NCBI GenBank assembly: GCA_019454185.1
Contig: CP075368.1
Coordinates: 3,637,649 to 3,701,648, forward strand
Length of the DNA: 64,000 bases
Direction: 5' to 3'
Origin: Phycisphaeraceae bacterium
GTDB lineage: Bacteria; Planctomycetota; Phycisphaerae; Phycisphaerales; UBA1924
Both the position numbers and the translations under genes were made by a program. Shown piece after piece: positions 15,483-23,845 of this stretch; position 1 is the stretch's first letter; each line of letters opens with the position of its first letter. Below the pieces are notes generated by a model. It was not told the DNA's origin. It did not search any database and saw only the letters and a list, made by a program, of their open reading frames with translations.

Positions 15483-17357
15483 ATGTCAGAACCCAGTGAT
15501 CGCCCTCGCCATTTCATCCAGCAGATCATCGATGCGGACAACGCCTCTGGGAAGTGGGGCGTGTGGACCGAGCGTGACGCGGGGGATCCCGATGCGCCGG
15601 GAGCAGTGGGGGAGCAGGCGCGGGCGCGGCTGGGCAAGCCGCGGGTCCACACGCGGTTTCCGCCGGAGCCCAACGGCTATCTGCACATCGGTCATGCCAA
15701 GTCGATCCTGCTGAACTACGGGCTCGCGAAGGAGTTCGGCGGCAGGTTCAATCTCCGCTTCGACGACACCAACCCGGCGAAGGAAGAGCAGGAGTTTGTC
15801 GATGCGATCATCCGCGATGTGAGGTGGCTGGGCGCGGACTTTGATCCGAAGACCGGGCCTTACGGGGGCGGACTGTTCTTTGCATCAAACTACTTCGACA
15901 CGATGTATGCCTACGCGATCGAATTGATCCGGAAGGGAAAGGCGTATGTCTGCGAGCTGTCGCCGGAGGAGGTGAGCAAGCGGCGCGGCACGCCGACGAC
16001 TCCGGGGACGAGTCCGTTCCGGGATCGCCCCGCTTCGGAGAGCGAACGACTCATCGCGGAGATGAATGAGGGGAAGCACCCGAACGGCGCGATGAGCGTG
16101 CGGGCGCGGATCGACATGGGCAGCCCGAACTTCAACCTGCGCGATCCGGTGCTGTATCGGATTGTGCATGAGGAGCACCACAACACGGGGACAAAGTGGT
16201 GCATCTATCCGATGTACGACTGGGCCCATGGGTTCGAGGACTCGCTGGAAGGGATCACGCACTCGATCTGCACGCTGGAGTTCGAGAATCACAGGCCGCT
16301 GTATGACTGGTTCATCAACTCGGTGAACGAGGGGCGGACGGAGGATGGCAGTGGTCCGTGGGGGAAGAGGATCCATCATCCGCAGCAGATCGAGTTCGCG
16401 AAGCTGCTGTTCACGTACATCATCCTGAGCAAGCGGAACCTCCGCCGGATGGTGGAGGAAGGGATGGTGACGGGGTGGGACGATCCGCGGATGCCGACGC
16501 TGAGCGGGATCCGACGCCGGGGATACACGCGCGAGTCGTTGCAGGCGTTGACGGAGGATGTGGGCGTCACGAAGTTCGACAGCGTGATCGATGTGCTGCG
16601 CCTGGAGAACGCGTGCCGCGAGCATCTGAATAAGGTCGCGCCGCGTCGGATGGCCGTGCTGGATCCGGTGAAGCTGGTCATTACCAACTGGGGCGATGGG
16701 GGTGCGAGCGATCGCGTCGAGTGGATGGACGCGGTGAACAACCCGGAGGATGAATCGAAGGGGACGCGCAAGATTCCGTTCACGCGCGAGTTATTCATCG
16801 AGCGTGAGGACTTCATGGAAGAGCCGCCGAAGAAGTTCTTCCGGCTCGCGCCCGGCGCGGAGGTGCGCCTGCGGTATGGATATTGGGTGCGGTGTACGGC
16901 GGTGAAGAAGGATGCGGCGGGGAAGATCGAGGAGATCCACTGCACGTACGACCCGCTGACGCGGGGCGGGGACAATCCGCCCCCCGGGCCGGACGGCACG
17001 GTGCGGAAGGTGAAGGGAACGATCCACTGGGTTTCGGCATCGCCGGAGCACTCGGTGCGAGCGGAGGTTCGGATGTTCGATCGGCTCTTCTCGGCCGAGG
17101 AGCCGGGAAAGCGGACGGGCAACTTCGTCGATGACCTCAACCCGAACTCGCTGACCGTGTTGAACGCGGTGCTGGAGCCAGCCCTCGGACGTGTGGGCGA
17201 TGATGAGCCCGAGTGGGAAGATGGGATCCGGCGTTTCCAGTTCGAGCGTCACGGGTATTTCTGTCTGGACAAGGACTCGGGGGGCACCTCGGGCGGGCTT
17301 CTCTTCAACCGGACGGTGCCGCTGAAGGACAGCTGGGGCAAAGAGGCGAAGGGCTGA
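15483..17357 (+). CDS. glnS: Glutaminyl-tRNA synthetase
   Basis: Charges tRNAGln with glutamine. The 624-residue class I synthetase has the HIGH-type motif GYLHIGHAKS (about residues 61-70) preceded by TRFPPEPN, the NLRFDDTNPAKE block, and the acceptor-binding and catalytic sequence down to LSGIRRRGYTRESLQ, then the two C-terminal beta-barrel anticodon-binding domains. It is somewhat longer than E. coli GlnRS (554) because of an N-terminal extension (about 40 residues) and internal additions. The only tRNA gene in the window, at 43535-43605, is a tRNA-Gln and hence its substrate. Confidence 0.95.
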   Translation: MSEPSDRPRHFIQQIIDADNASGKWGVWTERDAGDPDAPGAVGEQARARLGKPRVHTRFPPEPNGYLHIGHAKSILLNYGLAKEFGGRFNLRFDDTNPAKEEQEFVDAIIRDVRWLGADFDPKTGPYGGGLFFASNYFDTMYAYAIELIRKGKAYVCELSPEEVSKRRGTPTTPGTSPFRDRPASESERLIAEMNEGKHPNGAMSVRARIDMGSPNFNLRDPVLYRIVHEEHHNTGTKWCIYPMYDWAHGFEDSLEGITHSICTLEFENHRPLYDWFINSVNEGRTEDGSGPWGKRIHHPQQIEFAKLLFTYIILSKRNLRRMVEEGMVTGWDDPRMPTLSGIRRRGYTRESLQALTEDVGVTKFDSVIDVLRLENACREHLNKVAPRRMAVLDPVKLVITNWGDGGASDRVEWMDAVNNPEDESKGTRKIPFTRELFIEREDFMEEPPKKFFRLAPGAEVRLRYGYWVRCTAVKKDAAGKIEEIHCTYDPLTRGGDNPPPGPDGTVRKVKGTIHWVSASPEHSVRAEVRMFDRLFSAEEPGKRTGNFVDDLNPNSLTVLNAVLEPALGRVGDDEPEWEDGIRRFQFERHGYFCLDKDSGGTSGGLLFNRTVPLKDSWGKEAKG

Positions 17358-17387
17358 GCGAGGGCCTGTCGGGGTGTATGCTCTGGC

Positions 17388-17843
17388 ATGGCGCGATTCC
17401 TGGGACGCGAACGGATCGACAGCGCGGACCGCGCGATCGCACGCGCGCTGATGCACGCTGGCCATCCGTTCCATCGCATCACGCTGGGGTTGTTCTTCGT
17501 CTGGCTGGGCGTGCTGAAGCAGTTCGGCGTGAAGACCGGCTCGTCGCTGCTCGCGCACACGATCTGGATCGGCTCGCCGGAGTTCTGGGTTCCCGCCCTC
17601 GGATGGTGGGAGGTGGCGATCGGCTTGTCGCTTATCGTGCGGCCTCTCAACAGGGTCGCGATCCTCCTGCTTCTCATCCGGCTGCCCGGGATCATGCTCG
17701 CGTTGGTGCTGAAGCACGATGTCTGTTTCGGGGGGTCGGTGCTCGCGCCAACGCTGGAGGGGCAGTACCTGATCAAGGATCTGATGCTGTTCGGAGCCGC
17801 GATGGTGATCGGCGGCGAGGTGCGGAAAGAGACGGATCGGTGA
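17388..17843 (+). CDS. DoxX-like integral membrane protein
   Basis: 151 residues with four hydrophobic helices (about 28-46, 66-85, 88-107 and 126-143) and the arrangement of DoxX/YkgB-like proteins, small membrane proteins of poorly known role. The N-terminus MARFLGRERIDSADRAI is cytoplasmic and charged. It lies 30 bp after glnS and may be co-transcribed. Immediately downstream comes the left copy of the 44-bp repeat bounding the restriction-modification cassette. Confidence 0.7.
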   Translation: MARFLGRERIDSADRAIARALMHAGHPFHRITLGLFFVWLGVLKQFGVKTGSSLLAHTIWIGSPEFWVPALGWWEVAIGLSLIVRPLNRVAILLLLIRLPGIMLALVLKHDVCFGGSVLAPTLEGQYLIKDLMLFGAAMVIGGEVRKETDR

Positions 17844-17856
17844 CCCCGCCTCACAC

Positions 17857-17900
17857 TCACACCGGCTTGGGGTTCCGCTCCTGGAAGCCGCGCTGGTGCC
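17857..17900. repeat. Left 44-bp direct repeat bounding the restriction-modification cassette
   Basis: Matches 20560-20603 at 43 of 44 positions. The right copy is the authentic 3' end of the aldo/keto reductase gene and begins exactly with its stop codon on the minus strand; this left copy codes the same last 14 residues (HQRGFQERNPKPV and stop) with no gene attached. It therefore marks an insertion with a long target duplication. Confidence 0.9.
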
Positions 17901-18066
17901 GGCGGCTGACACGTTGGGGCGGTTAGCGAATCCGGCGCGAGAGATCTCGCGGAGGTGATGCCATCCTGCCCCGGACCGATCGTTCCCTTGTGGTGTCGTC
18001 GCGGGCCAATCCTCGTGTACAGCTACTCTTCGGCACGATCTGATTGGCTGCGGTATCCTTACTGCA

Positions 18067-19587
18067 ATGCCTGTCAGGGATCACAACTTCCTCTTCGAGG
18101 ACTCCTTTCGCCTCACACAGAAGGATCGGGGGGCCTTTTACACGCCAGATGCGGTCGTTCGATCCCTCGTTCGTTGGGCGGTGCGCAGTCCGGCGGATCG
18201 GATGCTTGACCCCTCATGCGGAGACGGACGATTCCTCGTTGCTCACCCGAACAGTGTTGGAGTAGAGCAGAACGCAGAGGCATGCGAGTTGATTCACGAA
18301 CGGGCTCCGGGAAGCCTTATCCATCAAGGCGATTTTTTCGCTTGGGCGAGTGAGACGCGAGAGCGGTTCGATTGCGCTGCGGGAAACCCACCATTCATCC
18401 GTTATCAGAAGTTCGCCGGCTCTGTTCGTGACGCGGCCCTTCGGCTCTGTGCGCGGCACGGAGCAAACTTTTCATCGCTCTCCTCATCGTGGGCACCGTT
18501 CCTCGTAGCTACGGCCACTCTGCTGCGGCCCGGTGGACGAATGGCTTTCGTACTCCCCGCAGAGGTCGGGCACGCCTCATACTCCCTCCCCGTGCTCGAA
18601 TACATGCTCGGAAACTTCGAGCGAGTTCAGGTGGTCGCCGTCCGAGACAAGCTTTTTCCTGAACTCTCCGAAGATTGTTGGCTTATCTGCGCAGAGGGCT
18701 TTGGAGGCCGAACCGACGAACTGCACCTCACTGCCATGGATCGGTTCCGGTTCATGACAAGACCCCCGCGAGAGTCGCTCCGAATCTCTCGCGAGGAACT
18801 CGCAGCATGGTCGGGGCGAATCCGACCGTTCCTAGCCTCCGCCGCAGTTCGGGAGGTCTATCGCCGGCACGTCATCGCGCCCGATTCTCTTCGCTTCGGA
18901 AGTGTGGCAAGGGTGGGGATCGGATATGTCACCGGCGCGAATGATTTTTTCCATCTCCGCCCGTCGCGTGCGGAGAGTCTCCGTATCCCTCGCCGCCTGC
19001 TTCACCCAGCTGTGCGCAATGGTCGTTCTCTGGCCCCCGGAGACATAACCGAGAAGCGGGTTCAGGAGTGGATCGAAGCCGATGATCCCGTGTACCTCCT
19101 CCGAATCCGGCGTGAAGACGAACTCACGCGAGAGGTGAGAAGATACCTCGATTCAGATGAAGCACACGCTGCTCGCGACACTTACAAGTGTCGGAACCGC
19201 GATCCGTGGTACGTAGTCCCCGACGTCAAAGTGCCCGATGGATTCCTGTCGTACATGAGCGGTGAGGGACCAACACTTGTGCGAAACCCTGCGGGGTGCG
19301 TATGTACGAACTCGGTTCACGCGGTCCACCTCACTGACAGAATCGGCGCAAAGACGCTCGCCCGGCGGTGGCGTTCCCCCCTTACCGCGTTGAGTTGTGA
19401 ACTTGAAGGGCACCCGCTCGGAGGCGGAATGCTCAAACTCGAACCGGGTGAGGCATCGCGGGTTCTTCTCACGGAACCCGACGCGATCACCCAAGATGAG
19501 TCAGAGGTCATCGTGGATGGAATCGCAGAGTTGAAGCACTGGAGGCATTATGGCGGAGCAACGACACTGCGAATGGATCACGTTTAG
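18067..19587 (+). CDS. Type II N6-adenine DNA methyltransferase
   Basis: Methylates adenine in a specific site to protect host DNA from the partner nuclease. The 506-residue protein has the gamma-class order: KDRGAFYTPDAVVRSLVRWA (motif X), LDPSCGDGRFL (motif I, AdoMet binding), then NPPF at about residue 106 (motif IV, catalytic), and a C-terminal target-recognition region as in M.TaqI-like enzymes. No frameshift is seen. The 3' end overlaps the next gene by 38 bp in another frame, typical of restriction-modification pairs. Recognition sequence cannot be read. Confidence 0.88.
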   Translation: MPVRDHNFLFEDSFRLTQKDRGAFYTPDAVVRSLVRWAVRSPADRMLDPSCGDGRFLVAHPNSVGVEQNAEACELIHERAPGSLIHQGDFFAWASETRERFDCAAGNPPFIRYQKFAGSVRDAALRLCARHGANFSSLSSSWAPFLVATATLLRPGGRMAFVLPAEVGHASYSLPVLEYMLGNFERVQVVAVRDKLFPELSEDCWLICAEGFGGRTDELHLTAMDRFRFMTRPPRESLRISREELAAWSGRIRPFLASAAVREVYRRHVIAPDSLRFGSVARVGIGYVTGANDFFHLRPSRAESLRIPRRLLHPAVRNGRSLAPGDITEKRVQEWIEADDPVYLLRIRREDELTREVRRYLDSDEAHAARDTYKCRNRDPWYVVPDVKVPDGFLSYMSGEGPTLVRNPAGCVCTNSVHAVHLTDRIGAKTLARRWRSPLTALSCELEGHPLGGGMLKLEPGEASRVLLTEPDAITQDESEVIVDGIAELKHWRHYGGATTLRMDHV

Positions 19588-20428
19588 GGAGGCGCTCCGC
19601 GCGTTTGTTCTCAATACTTCCGGCCATCAAGGGCAGTCGCATATCCGCCCGCTCCACCACTACGTCGCGTGCCGACTGGTGGTAGAAGGCGGATTCAACC
19701 CTGAAGACATCACGCCCCGACCACCGTTCACTGTTCGCCTCCAACAAGGACGACGCATACTCATCCATGATCCCGCAAGTGCCGGCTCCGGCGAGAGGAC
19801 GGTCCTCGGAGGTTTGAAGACGAAGGCCGTTGACGTGGTGGTGACAAAGCCCGGCATCGGACCGGTCATGGCGGTGTCGATGAAAGGCACGCTCGGAGCA
19901 TTCCGCAATCTGACGAACCGCATGGAAGAAGCAATCGGCGATTGCACGAATCTCCATATCTCCTACCCGGCTCTCGTCTACGGCTTCCTGCAGATACTAC
20001 GAGCGACAAAGCCCGGCGAACGCGTCCCGGCGAATGACGTGTGCCTGACTCCCGAAGGCATGCCGACGGAGTCCATCGTGCGGTATCACGATGTGATTGC
20101 TCGGCTGGATGGGCGCGAGGACCTTCGGGAAGAGTCTACGAAGTATGAGGCGGTGGGCCTTGCTCTCGTCATACCCACAGGATCCGATCAAGGATTGGTG
20201 CTGCCCACCTTCCCAAGTCTTGATTCGCCGCTCTCCATCGCGTCGTTCTTCCCGCGTCTCTACCGGGCATATGACCTCCGGTTCGTCTTCGCGGCTCCGC
20301 AGTTGAAATCCGTGACCGCCAGGCACGTCTGGGCGGAAGACTCGCCCGCGTTTGCTGGGCGTACGTTTGATGAATACCAACCCCGTGTCGGAGACGAACC
20401 CGAGCCGGAAGCCGAATCGGACGAGTGA
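19550..20428 (+). CDS. Probable cognate type II restriction endonuclease
   Basis: 292 residues, not clearly matched to a named enzyme family by eye. The candidate PD-(D/E)xK core is VDVVVTKPG followed about 10 residues later by VMAVSMKGTLGAF: the D of VDVVV and the S-x-K of VSMKG would be the catalytic residues, with Ser in place of the usual Glu/Asp. The N-terminus (SGHQGQSHIRPLHHYVACRLV) is helical and the C-terminus is acidic (EPEPEAESDE). Overlap with the methyltransferase is the main evidence for function. The start at 19550 (ATGGCGGAGC) could instead be slightly downstream. Confidence 0.65.
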   Translation: MAEQRHCEWITFREALRAFVLNTSGHQGQSHIRPLHHYVACRLVVEGGFNPEDITPRPPFTVRLQQGRRILIHDPASAGSGERTVLGGLKTKAVDVVVTKPGIGPVMAVSMKGTLGAFRNLTNRMEEAIGDCTNLHISYPALVYGFLQILRATKPGERVPANDVCLTPEGMPTESIVRYHDVIARLDGREDLREESTKYEAVGLALVIPTGSDQGLVLPTFPSLDSPLSIASFFPRLYRAYDLRFVFAAPQLKSVTARHVWAEDSPAFAGRTFDEYQPRVGDEPEPEAESDE

Positions 20429-20559
20429 TTTCTCGCCGACCGAAAGAAACTTCGCGGCTCCCTCCTACGCCGCCAAGTCTCGAACTCTCTTTCGAACTCT
20501 TTGTTCGTGGACTACTCGCGAGAGTCGTCGAGATGGTTCGATAGGCGTGGCTGCTTGGT

Positions 20560-21600
20560 TCACACCGGCTTCGGGTTCCGCTCCTGGAAGCCGCGCTGGT
20601 GCCAGTAGGGGTACGCGGGGATCCGCTCGCTCGCGGCGTCGAGCGTCGCTACCTGCGCGGGCGTCAGGTTCCAGCCGACCGAGCCGAGATTGTCCTTGAG
20701 CTGCTTCTCGTTCCGCGCGCCGAGGATGATGTTCGCGACGGTCGGGCGCTGCACGAGCCAGTTGATGGCGACCTGCGGCACGGTCTTGCCGACTTCCTTC
20801 GCGACAGACTCGAGCGCATCGACGACTGTGTAGAGGTACTCCTGATCGGGCTGAGGGCCGTTGTCGACGACGAGCTTGCTGTTGAGGCGGCTGTCGGCGG
20901 GGAGGGGCGAGCCGCGGCGGATCTTGCCGGTGAGGCGGCCCCAGCCGAGGGGGCTCCAGACGACGCAGCCGACGCCCTGGTCGAGGGCGAGAGGCATCAG
21001 CTCCCACTCGTAGTCGCGCCCGATGAGGGAGTAGTACGCCTGGTGGGCGACGTAGCGGGCGAGGCCGTGCTTCTCGGAGTAGGCGAGGGATTTCATGAGG
21101 TGCCAGCCGCTGAAGTTCGAGCAGCCGATGTAGCGGATCTTGCCGGCGCGGACGAAATCGTCGAGCGTGCCGAGGACCTCGTCGATCGGGGTCATGGCGT
21201 CGAAGCCGTGGAGCTGGTAGAGATCGATGTAGTCGGTGCCGAGTCGCTTGAGACTCGCGTGGACCGCGTTGGTGAGGTGGAAGCGTGAGGAGCCGACGCT
21301 GTTGGGCCCGGCCTCTTCGCCACCCATGCGGAAGGTGCCCTTGGTGGAGATGATGGTCTTGTCACGCCGACCCTTGAGCGCAGCGCCGAGGATCTCCTCT
21401 GACTGGCCCTGGGAGTAGATGTCGGCGGTGTCGAACATGTTGACGCCGGCCTCGAGGCAGATGTCGACGAGGCGGGTGGCCTCGGCGACATCGGAGGAGC
21501 CCCAGGCCTTGAAGAACTCGGTGCCGCCACCGAAGGTGCCGGTGCCGAAGGAGAGAACGGGGACCTTGAGGCCGGAAGAGCCGAGGCGGCGGTATTCCAT
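20560..21600 (-). CDS. Aldo/keto reductase
   Basis: NADPH-dependent TIM-barrel oxidoreductase, 346 residues. Motifs: MEYRRLGSSGLKVPVLSFGT, FDTADIYSQGQSEEILG (catalytic Asp and Tyr), TKGTFRMG (catalytic Lys), DLYQLHGFD (His), and IILGARNEKQLKDNLGS (cofactor binding). It resembles the YajO/Tas-type group. The start at 21600 begins the conserved MEYRRLG; the longer frame (21690) has a Pro-rich unlikely leader. Its last 14 codons and stop are duplicated at 17857-17900. Confidence 0.9.
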   Translation of the reverse strand: MEYRRLGSSGLKVPVLSFGTGTFGGGTEFFKAWGSSDVAEATRLVDICLEAGVNMFDTADIYSQGQSEEILGAALKGRRDKTIISTKGTFRMGGEEAGPNSVGSSRFHLTNAVHASLKRLGTDYIDLYQLHGFDAMTPIDEVLGTLDDFVRAGKIRYIGCSNFSGWHLMKSLAYSEKHGLARYVAHQAYYSLIGRDYEWELMPLALDQGVGCVVWSPLGWGRLTGKIRRGSPLPADSRLNSKLVVDNGPQPDQEYLYTVVDALESVAKEVGKTVPQVAINWLVQRPTVANIILGARNEKQLKDNLGSVGWNLTPAQVATLDAASERIPAYPYWHQRGFQERNPKPV

Positions 21601-21740
21601 GGGGGGGCTCCGGGGTGGGGGCATTGGACACTGGGCAGAGGGCAATGGGGAACAGCGTATGGGCGGGGAAGTTATGATGCGGGACGCCACGCAACGTCAC
21701 GCGGCCGGCCGGGGGCACATCCGATTCGGGGATTGCACGG

Positions 21741-22298
21741 ATGAATCAGATGCGAGTCATGCTGCGTGAAGCACGGCGCGAGGACGTGCCCCGGTTCTTC
21801 GAGCACCAGACCGATCCCGAGGGCATGCGCATGGTCGGCTCCGTGCGGACAAACCACCTGGACCGCGACGAGTTCATGGCACGCTGGGATGGGATTCTGG
21901 CGAATGACAAGATCATCAAGCGTTCGATCGTGCTGAGGCCCGTGGTGAGCGGGCGCGGTGCGGGCGAGGATGGCGCGGAGGTCGTCGTCGGCAGCATCAA
22001 CTGCTTCGAGCGTCTGCCCGATCCCGCCCGTCCGTGCACGATCTTTCCCGGTCCGGAGATCGGCTACTGGCTCGGGCGCGAGCACCGGGGGAAGGGGATC
22101 GCGAGCGAGGCGGTGCGGCAGTTTGTGGCGGAGGTGCCGCGGCGCCCGCTGTACGCGCGAGCCGCGAGCGACAACGTGGCGTCGATCCGCGTGCTCCAGA
22201 ACGCGGGGTTCAGGGAGATCGGGCGCGAGATGTTCTTCGCGAACATGCGGGGGCAGGAGATTGAGGAGACGCTGATGGTGGTGGGGGAGGAGCAGTGA
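21741..22298 (+). CDS. GNAT acetyltransferase, RimJ/RimL-like
   Basis: Acetyl-CoA-dependent N-acetyltransferase, 185 residues. Strands b1-b4 run from VMLREARREDVPRFFEH to EVVVGSINCFER, and the pyrophosphate-binding motif A is EIGYWLGREHRGKGIASEAV (Q/RxxGxG/A region). The C-terminal NVASIRVLQNAGFREIG is typical of the RimJ/RimL branch, whose members modify ribosomal proteins or antibiotics. Substrate unknown. Confidence 0.82.
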   Translation: MNQMRVMLREARREDVPRFFEHQTDPEGMRMVGSVRTNHLDRDEFMARWDGILANDKIIKRSIVLRPVVSGRGAGEDGAEVVVGSINCFERLPDPARPCTIFPGPEIGYWLGREHRGKGIASEAVRQFVAEVPRRPLYARAASDNVASIRVLQNAGFREIGREMFFANMRGQEIEETLMVVGEEQ

Positions 22299-22321
22299 CG
22301 GAGTGGCAGAGGCAAGAAGAG

Positions 22322-22357
22322 GACTCACCACAGAGGCAAAGAGGGCACGGAGAAGAC
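22322..22357 (+). repeat. CACAGAGGCAAAGAGGGCAC-type dispersed repeat
   Basis: Same family as 7162-7201, 7314-7351 and 63935-63975 (GGACTCACCACAGAGGCAAA and onward). It lies in the 230-bp gap between the acetyltransferase and the next ORF. The rest of the gap holds no recognisable feature. Confidence 0.75.
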
Positions 22358-22528
22358 AAATTGCGAACTCTGTTTGCTGATGTCTTGGTCGGCTCTTTGG
22401 AACCCGTCGGCGTCGAGGGCTATGGCTACCGGTGCAGCGACCCGGTTCTAATTGTTGTGGAACCCGCGGAAGGCCTGACGGAGTAGCAGATCGCTCCGAG
22501 AGAGGCGGAGGCGATTACCATCTGACAT

Positions 22529-23170
22529 ATGCAGGTCTACCCCGACATGAACATCCGATTCCCCGCAGGCAAAGAGAAAGAGTTGGTAGCAGCGATGAGG
22601 GTGCTGTGCGGTGCCCTATGGCAGTGGCAAGACAAAGACACGCACGGCAAACCCGTGGAAAGTGGTAGCTTGTACTTTCACCGAGACGCGACGACCGGTC
22701 ACGTGCCTTGCACTCTGCGCATCTGCAGGCGCGATGCAAATCTGTTTGTCGTCGTCAACATCATCCCTGACAAAACGGGCGACCACATTTCAAAGAGCCA
22801 GTATGTAGAGTTGCTCAGAGAGTTCGATGAGCGGATTGCCTGTCCCGCAACCGAGGGCGTCGGCGGAATGACATCGATTGACGCAGAGAAGGAAACGCTC
22901 ACAGACCATTTTTCCTCAGAAGAGCTACGCTTGCTGAAGCTGTTTTGCAGCTCGTCAAACGCAAGTGATCTCGGAAGCCATCCGAGCGATCAGGAGAAGT
23001 GGATGGCATTCCTCATCGCCGTTCATCGCAACGGAAAGAATGTCCACTGCGACACATTTGGGGCGTGTTTGCGATCAGAGCGTTGTTGGCCAGAGCATGG
23101 CATTGACCGGCTGGTAAGCGAGTACGACTTTGCAATGCGGTTGTTGCGGCAGAACAAGATGGCTTTGTGA
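22529..23170 (+). CDS. Hypothetical protein, 213 aa
   Basis: Not recognised. Base composition is markedly less GC-rich than its neighbours, with many A/T-ending codons, suggesting recent acquisition. The protein looks soluble, Cys-containing (for example ERCWPEHGIDRL near the C-terminus) and without signal or membrane segments. The frame is long and undisturbed and starts with MQVYPDMNIRFPAGKEKEL; a start at MNIRFPAGK (22547) is also possible. Isolated between two acetyltransferase genes. Confidence 0.6.
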   Translation: MQVYPDMNIRFPAGKEKELVAAMRVLCGALWQWQDKDTHGKPVESGSLYFHRDATTGHVPCTLRICRRDANLFVVVNIIPDKTGDHISKSQYVELLREFDERIACPATEGVGGMTSIDAEKETLTDHFSSEELRLLKLFCSSSNASDLGSHPSDQEKWMAFLIAVHRNGKNVHCDTFGACLRSERCWPEHGIDRLVSEYDFAMRLLRQNKMAL

Positions 23171-23335
23171 GCGAATTCGGCGTCACAGGGTCAGGATCGC
23201 GAAGCTCCCCGCGCTCCATGCTTCTCCGCCGTGTCAATCCGAGCACTACGGCGCAGGGGCTCCGCCCCGCACCCCATTAAGCCATGACGAATCGAACCGA
23301 GTCGCGACGTGGTGAGCGGCTGATTCGCGAGCGAC

Positions 23336-23836
23336 TTATGGATTCGGCAGACTCATGTGGAGTTCGTTGTAGGATCTGCCCCCGACGCGGATGGCGTCGG
23401 GCTCGGTGCCCCAGTGGACGAAGCCGAGGGAGCGGTAGAGGGCGGCCGCGGCGGTGGAGTTCTCGCTGCACGCGAGCTGGATCGTCGTGACACCGTTCAT
23501 CGCACGGGCGACCTCGACGGCGCGGGAGACGACGGTGCGGCCGGTGCCGCGGCCTCGGGCGCGGGGCGTGACATAGACACCCCAGATGAGCGCGACGTGG
23601 GCACGCTTGGCGCGCTGGTCGTGCACGATGCCGGCAGACGCGACCAGTGCACCCGCGTCATCGAACGCGCCCACGACGTAGCTTCGCGGCGGGTTGATTG
23701 AGCCGCGAACGAGGTCGGCGTCTCGCTGCTCACCCGGGCTGCCTGTGAAGGCCCACGGCGAATCGAGCAGCGCCTCGGCGCGTAGAGCAACCAGAGCTTC
23801 GATGTCGGGACTCGTCAACGATCGGACCGTGTTCAT
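23336..23836 (-). CDS. GNAT acetyltransferase
   Basis: 166 residues with the GNAT fold: MNTVRSLTSPDIEALVALRA, then LIWGVYVTPRARGRGTGRTV (motif A, RGRGTG for acetyl-CoA) and NSTAAAALYRSLGFVHWGTE (motif B). The form is close to the general GNAT proteins that acetylate small amines or protein N-termini. It lies 9 bp downstream of the alcohol dehydrogenase stop on the same strand and may share its transcript. The 165-bp gap before it contains a GGGGCTCCGCCCC hairpin (about 23251-23263). Confidence 0.82.
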   Translation of the reverse strand: MNTVRSLTSPDIEALVALRAEALLDSPWAFTGSPGEQRDADLVRGSINPPRSYVVGAFDDAGALVASAGIVHDQRAKRAHVALIWGVYVTPRARGRGTGRTVVSRAVEVARAMNGVTTIQLACSENSTAAAALYRSLGFVHWGTEPDAIRVGGRSYNELHMSLPNP

Positions 23837-23845
23837 CCGCGCATC

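Larger units (their letters stand above)
17857..20603. mobile_element. Restriction-modification cassette inserted at the 3' end of an aldo/keto reductase gene
   Basis: About 2.7 kb containing only a DNA methyltransferase and its overlapping partner, bounded by 44-bp direct repeats of flanking coding sequence. The cassette looks less GC-rich and uses more T- and A-ending codons than its neighbours. No integrase, transposase or tRNA is inside. Long target duplications around restriction-modification genes have been reported in comparative genomics of other bacteria. The 165 bp before the methyltransferase and the 130 bp after the nuclease contain no further genes. Confidence 0.8.

Noticed and set aside
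13601..15673. 690-codon minus-strand frame opposite the P1B ATPase
   Set aside because: Arg/His/Asp-rich antisense frame without any motif.
17857..20603. Prophage or integrative element
   Set aside because: No integrase, phage or conjugation genes; only the restriction-modification pair is present.
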